Of a DNA stretch of 5,301 nucleotides, positions 1-5,301 are shown one piece after another; the stretch's first letter is position 1, and every line of letters starts with the position of its first letter. The notes under the pieces were generated by a model that was not told where the DNA came from, did no database searches, and worked only from the letters and a program-made list of their open reading frames with translations. This DNA comes from Acidimicrobiaceae bacterium. Its GTDB lineage: Bacteria; Actinomycetota; Acidimicrobiia; Acidimicrobiales; MedAcidi-G1. Both the position numbers and the translations under genes were made by a program. The stretch spans positions 14,441 through 19,741 of the forward strand of contig PACE01000036.1 of assembly GCA_002699725.1 (NCBI GenBank), given 5' to 3'.

Positions 1-710
1 GGAGTGAACAGGATCGAGACGTGGTCGACGACCGAGCCGTCGGCCCGCGTGCCGACCGCCTGTTCCATCTCCGGCGTGTGCCGGTGGCCGACCAGCCCGT
101 AGGCGGAGTAGTCCTCATCGACGGCGCAGAAGGTGGTGTGGGGTTTCGGGGGCCGGCCGGCGCCCGACACGCCGCTGGCAGCATCGACCACGAGGCCAGA
201 GGGCTCGACGTGGCCTCCCCACACGAACGGGGCCAGTGCCAGCGAGGTCGCCGTCGGATAGCAGCCCGGGACGGCGATGAGCGGCGCCCCGACGATCGAC
301 GGCCGGTAGAGCTCGGGCAGCCCGTAGGCGAAGTCGACGAGCAGCCCGGGTGCCGTGTGCGGCTCGTCGTACCATTCGGGGTACAGCGCCGCGTCCCGCA
401 GCCGGAAGTCGGCCGCCAGGTCGATCACGTGGCCGACCCGTGAGGCCAGGTCGGGGACGAGTGCCTGCGAGGCGCCGTGGGGCAGGCCGAGGAACACGAC
501 GTCGCAGCCGTCGGCAGTGGTGTCGTCGACTTCGGCGAACGTCAGGTCGCCGTAGTGGGCGGCGAGGCTCGGGTAGAGGTCGGCCACGGCAGTCCCCGCC
601 TGGGAATCGCCAGTGGCGACCACCACGTCGAGGTCCGGATGGGCGGCACAGAGCCGCAGCAGTTCCGCCCCGGTGAACCCCGAGGCGCCGATGATCCCGA
701 CTGCAGCCAT
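1..710 (-). CDS. argC: N-acetyl-gamma-glutamyl-phosphate reductase, C-terminus cut by window edge
   Basis: ArgC catalyses the NADPH-dependent reduction of N-acetyl-glutamyl-5-phosphate to the semialdehyde, the third step of cytoplasmic arginine biosynthesis. The frame opens at ATG 708-710 with MAAVGIIGASGFTGAELLRL, the N-terminal Rossmann GxxGxxG motif (residues 8-14). An in-frame stop at 738-740 rules out a long extension. Further signatures are FLGLPHGAS (73-81), DLAADFRLRD (97-106), YGLPELYR (129-136), the catalytic-cysteine motif VPGCYPTA (Cys150), the glycine-rich SGVSGAGRPPK (179-189) and GHRHTPE (208-214) with the active-site histidine. About 236 codons are present; the family is usually near 345 residues, so about a third is off the left edge. 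It normally heads argC-argJ-argB-argD, which would continue to the left. There is no clear Shine-Dalgarno, and the upstream layout suggests a leaderless mRNA under ArgR control. Identification is firm; the coding frame is intact. Confidence 0.96.
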   Translation of the reverse strand, partial: MAAVGIIGASGFTGAELLRLCAAHPDLDVVVATGDSQAGTAVADLYPSLAAHYGDLTFAEVDDTTADGCDVVFLGLPHGASQALVPDLASRVGHVIDLAADFRLRDAALYPEWYDEPHTAPGLLVDFAYGLPELYRPSIVGAPLIAVPGCYPTATSLALAPFVWGGHVEPSGLVVDAASGVSGAGRPPKPHTTFCAVDEDYSAYGLVGHRHTPEMEQAVGTRADGSVVDHVSILFT

Positions 711-712
711 CC

Positions 713-732
713 CGAGAGCATACGGACTCTCG
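713..732 (-). other. Small hairpin immediately before argC start
   Basis: CGAGAG at 713-718 pairs with CTCTCG at 727-732 around an 8-base loop, ending two bases before the argC ATG. It has no following T-run, so it is not a typical terminator. If argC mRNA started upstream, the hairpin would sit where a ribosome site is expected; if the mRNA is leaderless, it would not be transcribed. A 6-bp stem may be chance. Confidence 0.25.
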
Positions 733-745
733 CATGATCATGCAA
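717..745 (-). promoter_or_regulatory. Candidate sigma70-type promoter of argC, leaderless layout
   Basis: On the minus strand a TTGCAT (745-740) is followed by exactly 17 bases and then TATGCT (722-717). The first matches the leading TTG of a -35 box, the second matches four of six -10 positions. Six bases after the -10 comes the A of the argC ATG at 710, so transcription would start at or next to the start codon. No purine-rich ribosome site is seen, which agrees with a leaderless transcript, common in actinobacteria. The -35 overlaps the palindrome listed separately. Short motifs of this kind can arise by chance. Confidence 0.45.
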
Positions 746-756
746 CATCTCATGCA
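732..756. promoter_or_regulatory. Candidate ArgR operator (ARG-box-like repeats) upstream of argC
   Basis: The stretch 732-743 is a perfect 12-base palindrome, GCATGATCATGC. The unit TCATGC occurs three times: on the plus strand at 738-743 and 750-755 (12 bases apart, about one helical turn) and inverted at 732-737. TGCA at 741-744 and 753-756 brackets a second, weaker dyad. ArgR is a hexamer that binds tandem imperfect palindromes with TGCA/TGAAT-like half-sites at arginine genes. This cluster covers the -35 and spacer of the candidate argC promoter, where a repressor would block initiation. The palindrome is seen directly; its assignment to ArgR is inference from the neighbouring gene. Confidence 0.45.
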
Positions 757-774
757 CATCGATGGGAGAAGGGC

Positions 775-1746
775 TCAGACCGAAACCACGACCTTTCCGA
801 CCACTTTTCGGTCGGCGATGTCCTGGATGGCCCTCGCCCCCTGATCGAATCCATATACGGGGTGTAGGAGCGGGTCGACGGCGCCCGTCTCCGCCAAAGT
901 GAACAACTCCCCCATCTGGCGGCCCAGGGAGGCCGGATCACGGGCCAGCGAAGCCCCCCAGTGCACACCGACGACTGAATAGTTCTTCAGGAGCACGTGG
1001 TTCGTGGCGATCTCCGGGATCCCGGCCACGAAGCCGATCACCAGCAGCCGGCCATTCCATGCCATGCAGCGCCGAACCTGCTGGAACACGTCGCCTCCCA
1101 CGGGGTCGTAGGCCACGTCGACCCCGCTGCCGCCGGTCAACTCGCGGACCCGCTCGACCAGGTCGTCGACCTCACGGTGGTCGATCACCTCGTCGGCTCC
1201 CAGCGCCTCACACGCCGCCACCTTCTCCGGGCCACCGGCCACGGCGATCACCCGCGCCCCGGCTGCCAGGCCCAGCTGGATCGCCGCCGATCCCGTCCCG
1301 CCCGAGGCGCCGGTGACCAGCAGCGTCTCGCCCGGCTGCAACTGCGCACGATCGTGCAGGGCGTACCAGGTGGTGCAGTAGTTGGTCGGCAGGGCCACCG
1401 CCTTCTCCGGGGCCACCCCGTCGGGCACGGCGAACGCCGAGGCGGCACCCACCGCTGCCTTGTCAGCCAATGCACCGCCGAGGCTCACAACCCGCTGGCC
1501 GACCTCGAGGCCTTCGACGCCGTCGCCAACGGCGGAAACGCGTCCGACGACTTCAGCAGCCGGACTGAAGGGCAGTGGAGGCTTGACCTGGTACTCGCCA
1601 CGACACTGCAGGACGTTGGGGAAGGCCAGCCCGACCGCCTCGAGGTCGAGGACGACCCGCCCGGGACCGGCCTCCGGCGCCTCGACCTCGTCGAGGACGA
1701 GACGGTCGATGGGGTCACCCAGTTCGTGGACCTGCCAACTGCGCAT
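775..1746 (-). CDS. NADPH:quinone oxidoreductase-like protein, zinc-less medium-chain dehydrogenase/reductase
   Basis: This complete 323-residue protein belongs to the zinc-independent quinone oxidoreductase (QOR) branch of the medium-chain dehydrogenase/reductase superfamily. These are soluble enzymes that reduce quinones or activated C=C/C=O bonds with NADPH. The N-terminal GroES-like domain (about 1-125) carries FPNVLQCRGEYQVKPPLPF (42-60) and PAAEVVGRVSAVGDGV (62-77). The GHE zinc ligand and the cysteine-rich structural zinc loop of alcohol dehydrogenases are absent. The Rossmann domain carries LLVTGASGGTGSAAIQL (142-158), ALGADEVIDHR (181-191), GGSGVDVAYDPVGGDVF (205-221), GRLLVIGF (232-239) and a C-terminal RKVVGKVVV. 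Length fits the family. Start ATG 1744-1746 has no clear Shine-Dalgarno; TACGTT (1759-1754) ends seven bases upstream and could be a -10 of a leaderless promoter, but no -35 is evident. It lies 45 bases after pheT and 64 before argC. The true substrate cannot be read from sequence. Confidence 0.9.
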   Translation of the reverse strand: MRSWQVHELGDPIDRLVLDEVEAPEAGPGRVVLDLEAVGLAFPNVLQCRGEYQVKPPLPFSPAAEVVGRVSAVGDGVEGLEVGQRVVSLGGALADKAAVGAASAFAVPDGVAPEKAVALPTNYCTTWYALHDRAQLQPGETLLVTGASGGTGSAAIQLGLAAGARVIAVAGGPEKVAACEALGADEVIDHREVDDLVERVRELTGGSGVDVAYDPVGGDVFQQVRRCMAWNGRLLVIGFVAGIPEIATNHVLLKNYSVVGVHWGASLARDPASLGRQMGELFTLAETGAVDPLLHPVYGFDQGARAIQDIADRKVVGKVVVSV

Positions 1747-1766
1747 GCGGGCGAACGTACTCGTTA

Positions 1767-1808
1767 CCCACCGGGGGCAGGCGGTCGGGCGTCAGCCCCG
1801 CAGGGTGG
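1767..1808 (-). terminator. GC-rich terminator-like hairpin at the end of pheT
   Basis: CCCACC (1767-1772) pairs with GGGTGG (1803-1808), and GGGGC (1774-1778) with GCCCC (1795-1799), giving 11 G+C-rich pairs with small bulges (1773; 1800-1802) and a 16-base loop that contains the pheT stop codon. In the minus-strand transcript it starts inside the last pheT codons. No T-run follows, so it is not a canonical intrinsic terminator; U-poor hairpins are often proposed as terminators in high-GC actinobacteria. It could separate pheST from the oxidoreductase gene. Confidence 0.35.
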
Positions 1809-4146
1809 CAGGCAGCGAGCCCTGCACCGCATCGATGCAACGCTGGCGCAACTCGGCCACCTCGGCATCAGTGAGCGTCCGGTCGGTGGCCTGGAGGCGC
1901 AGGGCGAAGGCGAGGCTGCGCCGCCCCTCCCGCACGGCATCGCCCCGGTACACGTCGAACAACGACAGGTCGACGAGCAGGTCGCCGGCCGCATCCCTCA
2001 GGCAGCGGCCCACGGCATCTGCCGGGGTGCCCTCGTCGACCTCGAAGGCCAGGTCGATGTCAGACGACGGATAGCGACTGAAGCCCCTGTAGGGCTTGTC
2101 GCCGTGCGGCAGGGCCAACAGCGTGTCGAGGTCGACATCCAGCCAGGCCACCCGCTCGGGGACCTCATAGGACTCGAGCACGCCGGGATCGACCTCACCG
2201 ACGTGGCCGACAGGAGTACCGGACACCTCGATACGTGCGGTGCGGGAGGGGTGCAGGCCGGGGACGGACTCGGCGACGAGGGCGTAGTCGCGCGCCGCCA
2301 GGGCATCGGCCAGGGCCGACCACACCGCCACGGCCTCGCCGGCCTCGCGGCCCGCCAGCGCCACGGCCAGGTATTCACGCTCGTCGGGAAGGCGCTGCGC
2401 CTGGGCGGGCTGTCGGTACACGTGGCCGACCTCGAACAGGCCGAGGCCTGCGAGGCGGTGCGAGGCGTTGTACGCCAGCGTCTTGAGGATCCCTGGCCGT
2501 AGCGATGCCCGCATCACCGACTCCTCGGAGACGAGGGGGTTCGTGACCGTGATGCCGTCCGCCGGCAAACCGGCCGCCTCGAGGTCTCCGGGGGCGAGGA
2601 ACGGAACCGGCATGACCTCGTCGAGTCCCAGCCCGGCCATGGTGGAACGGACCGTTCGCCGGTCGAGCTGGTGCGGCGTGAGGTGGCCGGTGATGGTCGA
2701 CCGGGGCACCGTGCGCTCGATCCGTCCATAGCCGTGGACCCGGGCCACCTCCTCGATCACGTCGATCTCGGTGCTGCTGTCGGCCCGGAAGCTCGGGATG
2801 TCGACATCGAGGTCGTCGCCGACCGGTTCGGCGCCGAACTCGATGGACTGCAGCACGTCGGCGATGCGGTCCCGCCCCAGGTCGGTACCGAGGATGGCAT
2901 TGACCCGGTCGGTCCGGACCCGGACGACCTCGCGGACGGGCAGGTCTCCCCGCGCGTCGACCAGGTCGGGGGCCAGCGTGGCACCAGAGGGCGCCAGCAA
3001 CTCGGCGAAGCGCCGCATGGCCAGTTCGACGACCTCCGAATCGCATCCCCGTTCGAAGCGGGCGGAGGCCTCGCTGCGAAGGCCCAGACGCCGTGCACTC
3101 GCCGCAATCGTCTTCGGGTCCCACCAGGCCATCTCGAGGGCCACGGTCGTGGTTCCGGCACCGATCTCGGTGTTGGCCCCGCCCATGATCCCGGCGATGC
3201 CGACGGCCACATCGTCACCGTCGGCGATCACGCCGTCGGCGGCCGTGAGGGTGCGCTCGACCCCGTCAAGCGTCTGGATGGCCTCTCCCTCGCCGGCACG
3301 CCGGATCCGGAAGGCACCACCGGCGACCCGGGCCAGGTCGTAGGTGTGGTTGGGCTGGCCCAATTCGAGCATCACGTAGTTCGAGGCATCGACCACGCTG
3401 TTGATGGACCGCTGACCGAGGGCATTCAGACGGTTGACCAGCCACCGCGGCGAGGTGCCGACCGATACGCCGTCGAGGACCCGCAGGCCGAAGCGCCCAC
3501 ACAGTTCAGGGTCGAGGATCTCGACCGAGACACGGCCGGCGGCACCATCACCCGATTCGGCGACGTCCGGCTCGGGCAGGGCGAACGGCACGCCCTGGCG
3601 GGCAGCAAGGTCGCGGGCCACCCCGGCGACGGACATGGCGTCAGGCCGGTTGGGGTTGACCTCGAGGTCATAGAGCACATCGGACCGCAGGTCGAGCGCC
3701 TCGGTCAGTGCCGCACCGGGAGCCGCTTCGGTGTCGAGGAGCATGATGCCGTCGTCATCGTCACCCAGGCCGACCTCGGTCGACGCACAGAGCATGCCGT
3801 TGGACCATTCTCCCCGCATCTTGCGGCGGGCGATCTCCATGCCACCGGGCATGACCGTGCCCAGGGTGGCCAGGGGCACCAGGTCGCCCACAGACATGTT
3901 GAAGGCACCGCAACAGATCTGTAGCGCCTCGCCGTCGCCGGCGTCGACGTCGACCAGTTGGATCCGGTCGGCGTCGGGATGGGGTCGGAGGTCCAGCACC
4001 CGGGCCACGACGATGCCGTCGAGGCCCTCGCCCAGGATCGACATCTGCTCGACCGTCAGGCCGAGGTCGCTCAACTGGTCACCGATCCGGTCGGGGTCGC
4101 CCTCGACGGGTGCGAAGTCGCGCAGCCACGACAGCAGGACCTTCAT
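1792..4146 (-). CDS. pheT: Phenylalanine--tRNA ligase beta subunit
   Basis: PheT pairs with PheS in the (alpha-beta)2 cytoplasmic enzyme that attaches phenylalanine to tRNA-Phe. The start is ATG 4144-4146, giving the family-typical MKVLLSWLRDF; the frame stays open further upstream (a start at 4212 would overlap pheS) but that part does not resemble PheT. Its 784 residues match full-length bacterial PheT. Domains in order: EMAP/Trbp111-like tRNA-binding domain (about 40-155, with HPDADRIQLVDVD and SNGMLCASTEVGL); B3/B4 editing domain (about 210-390, with SVVDASNYVMLELGQPNHTYD and GIAGIMGG); B5 (about 400-475, with PSFRADSSTEIDVIEEVARVHGY, whose Asp462, Glu465 and Glu466 correspond to Mg-binding acids); a catalytic-like core without active site (about 480-680); and a C-terminal anticodon-binding FDX-ACB domain (about 688-784, starting RGFSRYPSSDIDLAFEV). 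It follows pheS by 13 bases, with a weak GGTG 7 bases before the ATG. No disruption seen. Confidence 0.97.
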   Translation of the reverse strand: MKVLLSWLRDFAPVEGDPDRIGDQLSDLGLTVEQMSILGEGLDGIVVARVLDLRPHPDADRIQLVDVDAGDGEALQICCGAFNMSVGDLVPLATLGTVMPGGMEIARRKMRGEWSNGMLCASTEVGLGDDDDGIMLLDTEAAPGAALTEALDLRSDVLYDLEVNPNRPDAMSVAGVARDLAARQGVPFALPEPDVAESGDGAAGRVSVEILDPELCGRFGLRVLDGVSVGTSPRWLVNRLNALGQRSINSVVDASNYVMLELGQPNHTYDLARVAGGAFRIRRAGEGEAIQTLDGVERTLTAADGVIADGDDVAVGIAGIMGGANTEIGAGTTTVALEMAWWDPKTIAASARRLGLRSEASARFERGCDSEVVELAMRRFAELLAPSGATLAPDLVDARGDLPVREVVRVRTDRVNAILGTDLGRDRIADVLQSIEFGAEPVGDDLDVDIPSFRADSSTEIDVIEEVARVHGYGRIERTVPRSTITGHLTPHQLDRRTVRSTMAGLGLDEVMPVPFLAPGDLEAAGLPADGITVTNPLVSEESVMRASLRPGILKTLAYNASHRLAGLGLFEVGHVYRQPAQAQRLPDEREYLAVALAGREAGEAVAVWSALADALAARDYALVAESVPGLHPSRTARIEVSGTPVGHVGEVDPGVLESYEVPERVAWLDVDLDTLLALPHGDKPYRGFSRYPSSDIDLAFEVDEGTPADAVGRCLRDAAGDLLVDLSLFDVYRGDAVREGRRSLAFALRLQATDRTLTDAEVAELRQRCIDAVQGSLPATLRG

Positions 4147-4159
4147 GCCGCGGCACCCA

Positions 4160-5131
4160 TCAGAACTGCCCCAGGAAGCGGTGGTCGTTGCGGAACAGTT
4201 CGCGCAGGTCATCGATCCCGTGTCGCATCAGCGCCAGGCGGTCGAGACCGAAGCCGAAGGCGAAGCCCGACCACTCCTCGGGGTCGAGCCCACAGGAGCG
4301 CAGCACCTCGGGGTGCACCATGCCGCAGCCCGCGAGTTCCAGCCAACTGCCATCGGGGCGACGGATGTCGAACTCGGCGGACGGCTCGGTGAACGGGAAG
4401 TACGAGGGTCGCAGGCGGGAGGTGAACTCAGAACCGAAGTATGCGGTGGTGAAGGCATCGAGCGTGCCGGCCAGGTCTCCGAAGGTGATGTCCCGGTCCA
4501 CGACCAGGCCCTCGATCTGGTGGAACACCGGCATGTGCGTGGCGTCGGCGGTGTCGCTGCGGAACACGCGGCCCGGCATGATCGAATAGATCGGCGGTTC
4601 CTGTTCCTCCATCACACGGATCTGGACCGGCGATGTGTGGGTGCGCAGCATGGTGCTCTGTGGCTCGCCGTACTCGACGTAGAGCGTGTCGTACATGTCG
4701 CGCGCCGGGTGGCCAAGCGGGAAGTTGAGGGCACCGAAGTTGTGCCACTCGTCCTCGATCTCGGGCCCCTCGGCCACCGTGTAGCCCATGCCGACGAACA
4801 GGTCCTCGAGGCGCTCCCAGGTCTGGGTGACGACATGGCGGTGTCCGAGGCGACGACCCCGGTCGAACTCGGTCAGGTCCAGGCGCTCGGCTTCGAGGAC
4901 CTCAGCCCGGGCCCCCACCGCCAGTTCGGCCCTCCGCTCGGAGATGAGTCGCTCGACCTCGGTCCGGACCTCGTTGACCCGACGGCCCACCACCTTTCGG
5001 TCGTCGGGATCCATATCGGCCAACCGGCTCCGCACCGTCGCCAGCACCGACTTCCGGCCCAGCAACTCGGTGTCGACGACCGCAAGGGCGTCAAGGTCCA
5101 CAGCGTCGGCGACGGCGCCTTCGGCGGTGGT
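4160..5131 (-). CDS. pheS: Phenylalanine--tRNA ligase alpha subunit, native start missing
   Basis: PheS is the catalytic subunit of phenylalanyl-tRNA synthetase: class II fold, activates phenylalanine with ATP. Supported sequence begins near 5131 with the N-terminal coiled-coil arm (AEGAVADAVDLDAL, ELLGRKSVL, VNEVRTEVERLISERRAEL, to about 4835), then the catalytic core: GMGYTVAEGPEIEDEWHNFG, RTHTSPVQIR (4616-4645), motif 2 around VFRSDTADATHMPVFHQIEG (4508-4567), FPFTEPSAEFD, and motif 3 GFAFGFGLDR (4238-4267). The alanine at 4259-4261 matches E. coli Ala294, which shapes the phenylalanine pocket. About 323 residues are supported; the family runs about 325-350, so roughly the first ten are missing. 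The open frame continues upstream, with GTG codons at 5204-5206 and 5276-5278, but that part does not resemble PheS and has poor codon bias, so I do not accept either as the native start. The CxxC...CxxC loop of many PheS proteins is replaced by a short IRRPDGSWLE (4337-4366). pheT follows after 13 bases. Confidence 0.93.
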   Translation of the reverse strand, partial: TTAEGAVADAVDLDALAVVDTELLGRKSVLATVRSRLADMDPDDRKVVGRRVNEVRTEVERLISERRAELAVGARAEVLEAERLDLTEFDRGRRLGHRHVVTQTWERLEDLFVGMGYTVAEGPEIEDEWHNFGALNFPLGHPARDMYDTLYVEYGEPQSTMLRTHTSPVQIRVMEEQEPPIYSIMPGRVFRSDTADATHMPVFHQIEGLVVDRDITFGDLAGTLDAFTTAYFGSEFTSRLRPSYFPFTEPSAEFDIRRPDGSWLELAGCGMVHPEVLRSCGLDPEEWSGFAFGFGLDRLALMRHGIDDLRELFRNDHRFLGQF

Positions 5132-5301
5132 GAGGTGAACGTCGAATCGGTGAGCCAGACGGTGGACCCGATTGAGATTCGAGACGGTCGGCCGACGATC
5201 TCGCACAACGAAATCAGCTTCAGCCGGGATGCGGCCATTGCCGCCAACCCCGACAGCTTCCTGGAAACCAACTTCCACTCGCCCCAGTACCAGGCAAACC
5301 T
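5132..5301 (+). CDS. Fragment of an unidentified protein, possible beta-helix repeat, open at both ends
   Basis: The plus strand is open here in the frame starting GAG 5132-5134 and runs off the right edge. It reads EVNVESVSQTVDPIEIRDG, then PTISHNEISFSRDAAIAANP, then DSFLETNFHSPQYQAN. By my count about 82% of its codons end in G or C, against about 57% in the overlapping minus frame, so it is the better coding frame. The pattern I-x-I-x-D-G-x-P-T-I-S-x-N-x-I resembles one turn of a right-handed parallel beta-helix, as found in large secreted bacterial proteins; this is inference from pattern only. There is no start codon with ribosome site, and the frame simply continues leftward into antisense pheS, so the gene's beginning is not here. 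It looks like the inside of a gene joined to pheS at a breakpoint near 5105-5135. I do not recognise a named family. Confidence 0.5.

Noticed and set aside
115..759. Minus-strand open frame of 214 codons over argC
   Set aside because: It is arginine- and proline-rich out-of-frame sequence. The true argC frame, open from 710 to the left edge, contains every ArgC motif.
797..815. CCGACC/GGTCGG hairpin near the end of the oxidoreductase gene as a terminator
   Set aside because: It lies inside the coding sequence about 20 bases before the stop, no T-run follows, and a 6-bp stem in GC-rich DNA is likely chance.
997..2502. Long plus-strand open frame (about 501 codons) antisense to the oxidoreductase and pheT
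   Set aside because: It crosses a gene boundary, overlaps two well-recognised minus-strand genes, and shows no family motif. Long antisense open frames are expected in GC-rich coding sequence.
2375..3124. Minus-strand 249-codon frame within pheT
   Set aside because: It is an out-of-frame shadow of pheT with Arg/Gly/Pro-rich composition; the correct frame is uninterrupted across the region.
2671..3924. Plus-strand open frame (about 417 codons) inside pheT
   Set aside because: It is wholly antisense to conserved PheT domains, has no recognisable motif, and its codon pattern is the mirror of pheT codon bias.
4147..4212. Upstream extension of pheT by 22 codons
   Set aside because: These residues would overlap the conserved pheS C-terminus and do not resemble PheT, whereas MKVLLSWLRDF at 4146 is the usual PheT beginning.
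5132..5278. N-terminal extension of PheS from GTG 5278 or GTG 5206
   Set aside because: The added residues do not resemble PheS, third-position bias is poor, and the plus strand is the better coding frame over the same bases. I keep these only as formal start candidates.
1..5301. Mobile elements, CRISPR arrays, tRNA or rRNA genes, riboswitches, defence or biosynthetic systems
   Set aside because: Nearly the whole window is accounted for by four minus-strand genes, short gaps and one edge fragment. I saw no repeat array, transposase motif or structured RNA beyond the small hairpins listed.

Overview
The window is GC-rich (roughly two-thirds G+C by eye), and its genes strongly prefer C or G at third codon positions. 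The PheS and PheT sequences look actinobacterial, closest in style to Acidimicrobiia-type proteins. The layout also fits: in Mycobacterium tuberculosis pheS and pheT likewise lie just upstream of argC, with one unrelated gene in between. I read this as a fragment of an environmental actinobacterial genome. Lineage is inferred from remembered family resemblance, not from a search.

Almost everything lies on the minus strand, transcribed from right to left. At the right is pheS (about 5131 down to 4160), the phenylalanyl-tRNA synthetase alpha subunit. After 13 bases comes pheT (4146 to 1792), the beta subunit. After a 45-base gap with a terminator-like hairpin comes a zinc-less NADPH:quinone oxidoreductase-like gene (1746 to 775). 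A 64-base gap follows, carrying a candidate ArgR-controlled promoter for argC. argC (710 to 1) is cut by the left edge after about 236 codons. PheS and PheT form one heterotetrameric enzyme that charges tRNA-Phe. ArgC belongs to arginine biosynthesis. The oxidoreductase has no evident link to either.

The odd part is the right end. PheS similarity stops abruptly near 5105-5135, before the first residues of the protein, and no plausible start codon lies there. Beyond that point the minus frame has poor codon bias, while the plus strand reads as a well-biased open frame to the window edge (about 5132-5301). That frame encodes a beta-helix-like peptide unrelated to PheS. The simplest reading is a chimeric join, from assembly or from a real rearrangement, that replaced the pheS start and its promoter. 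No mobile element, CRISPR array, RNA gene or new multi-gene system is visible. The rest is ordinary housekeeping sequence.
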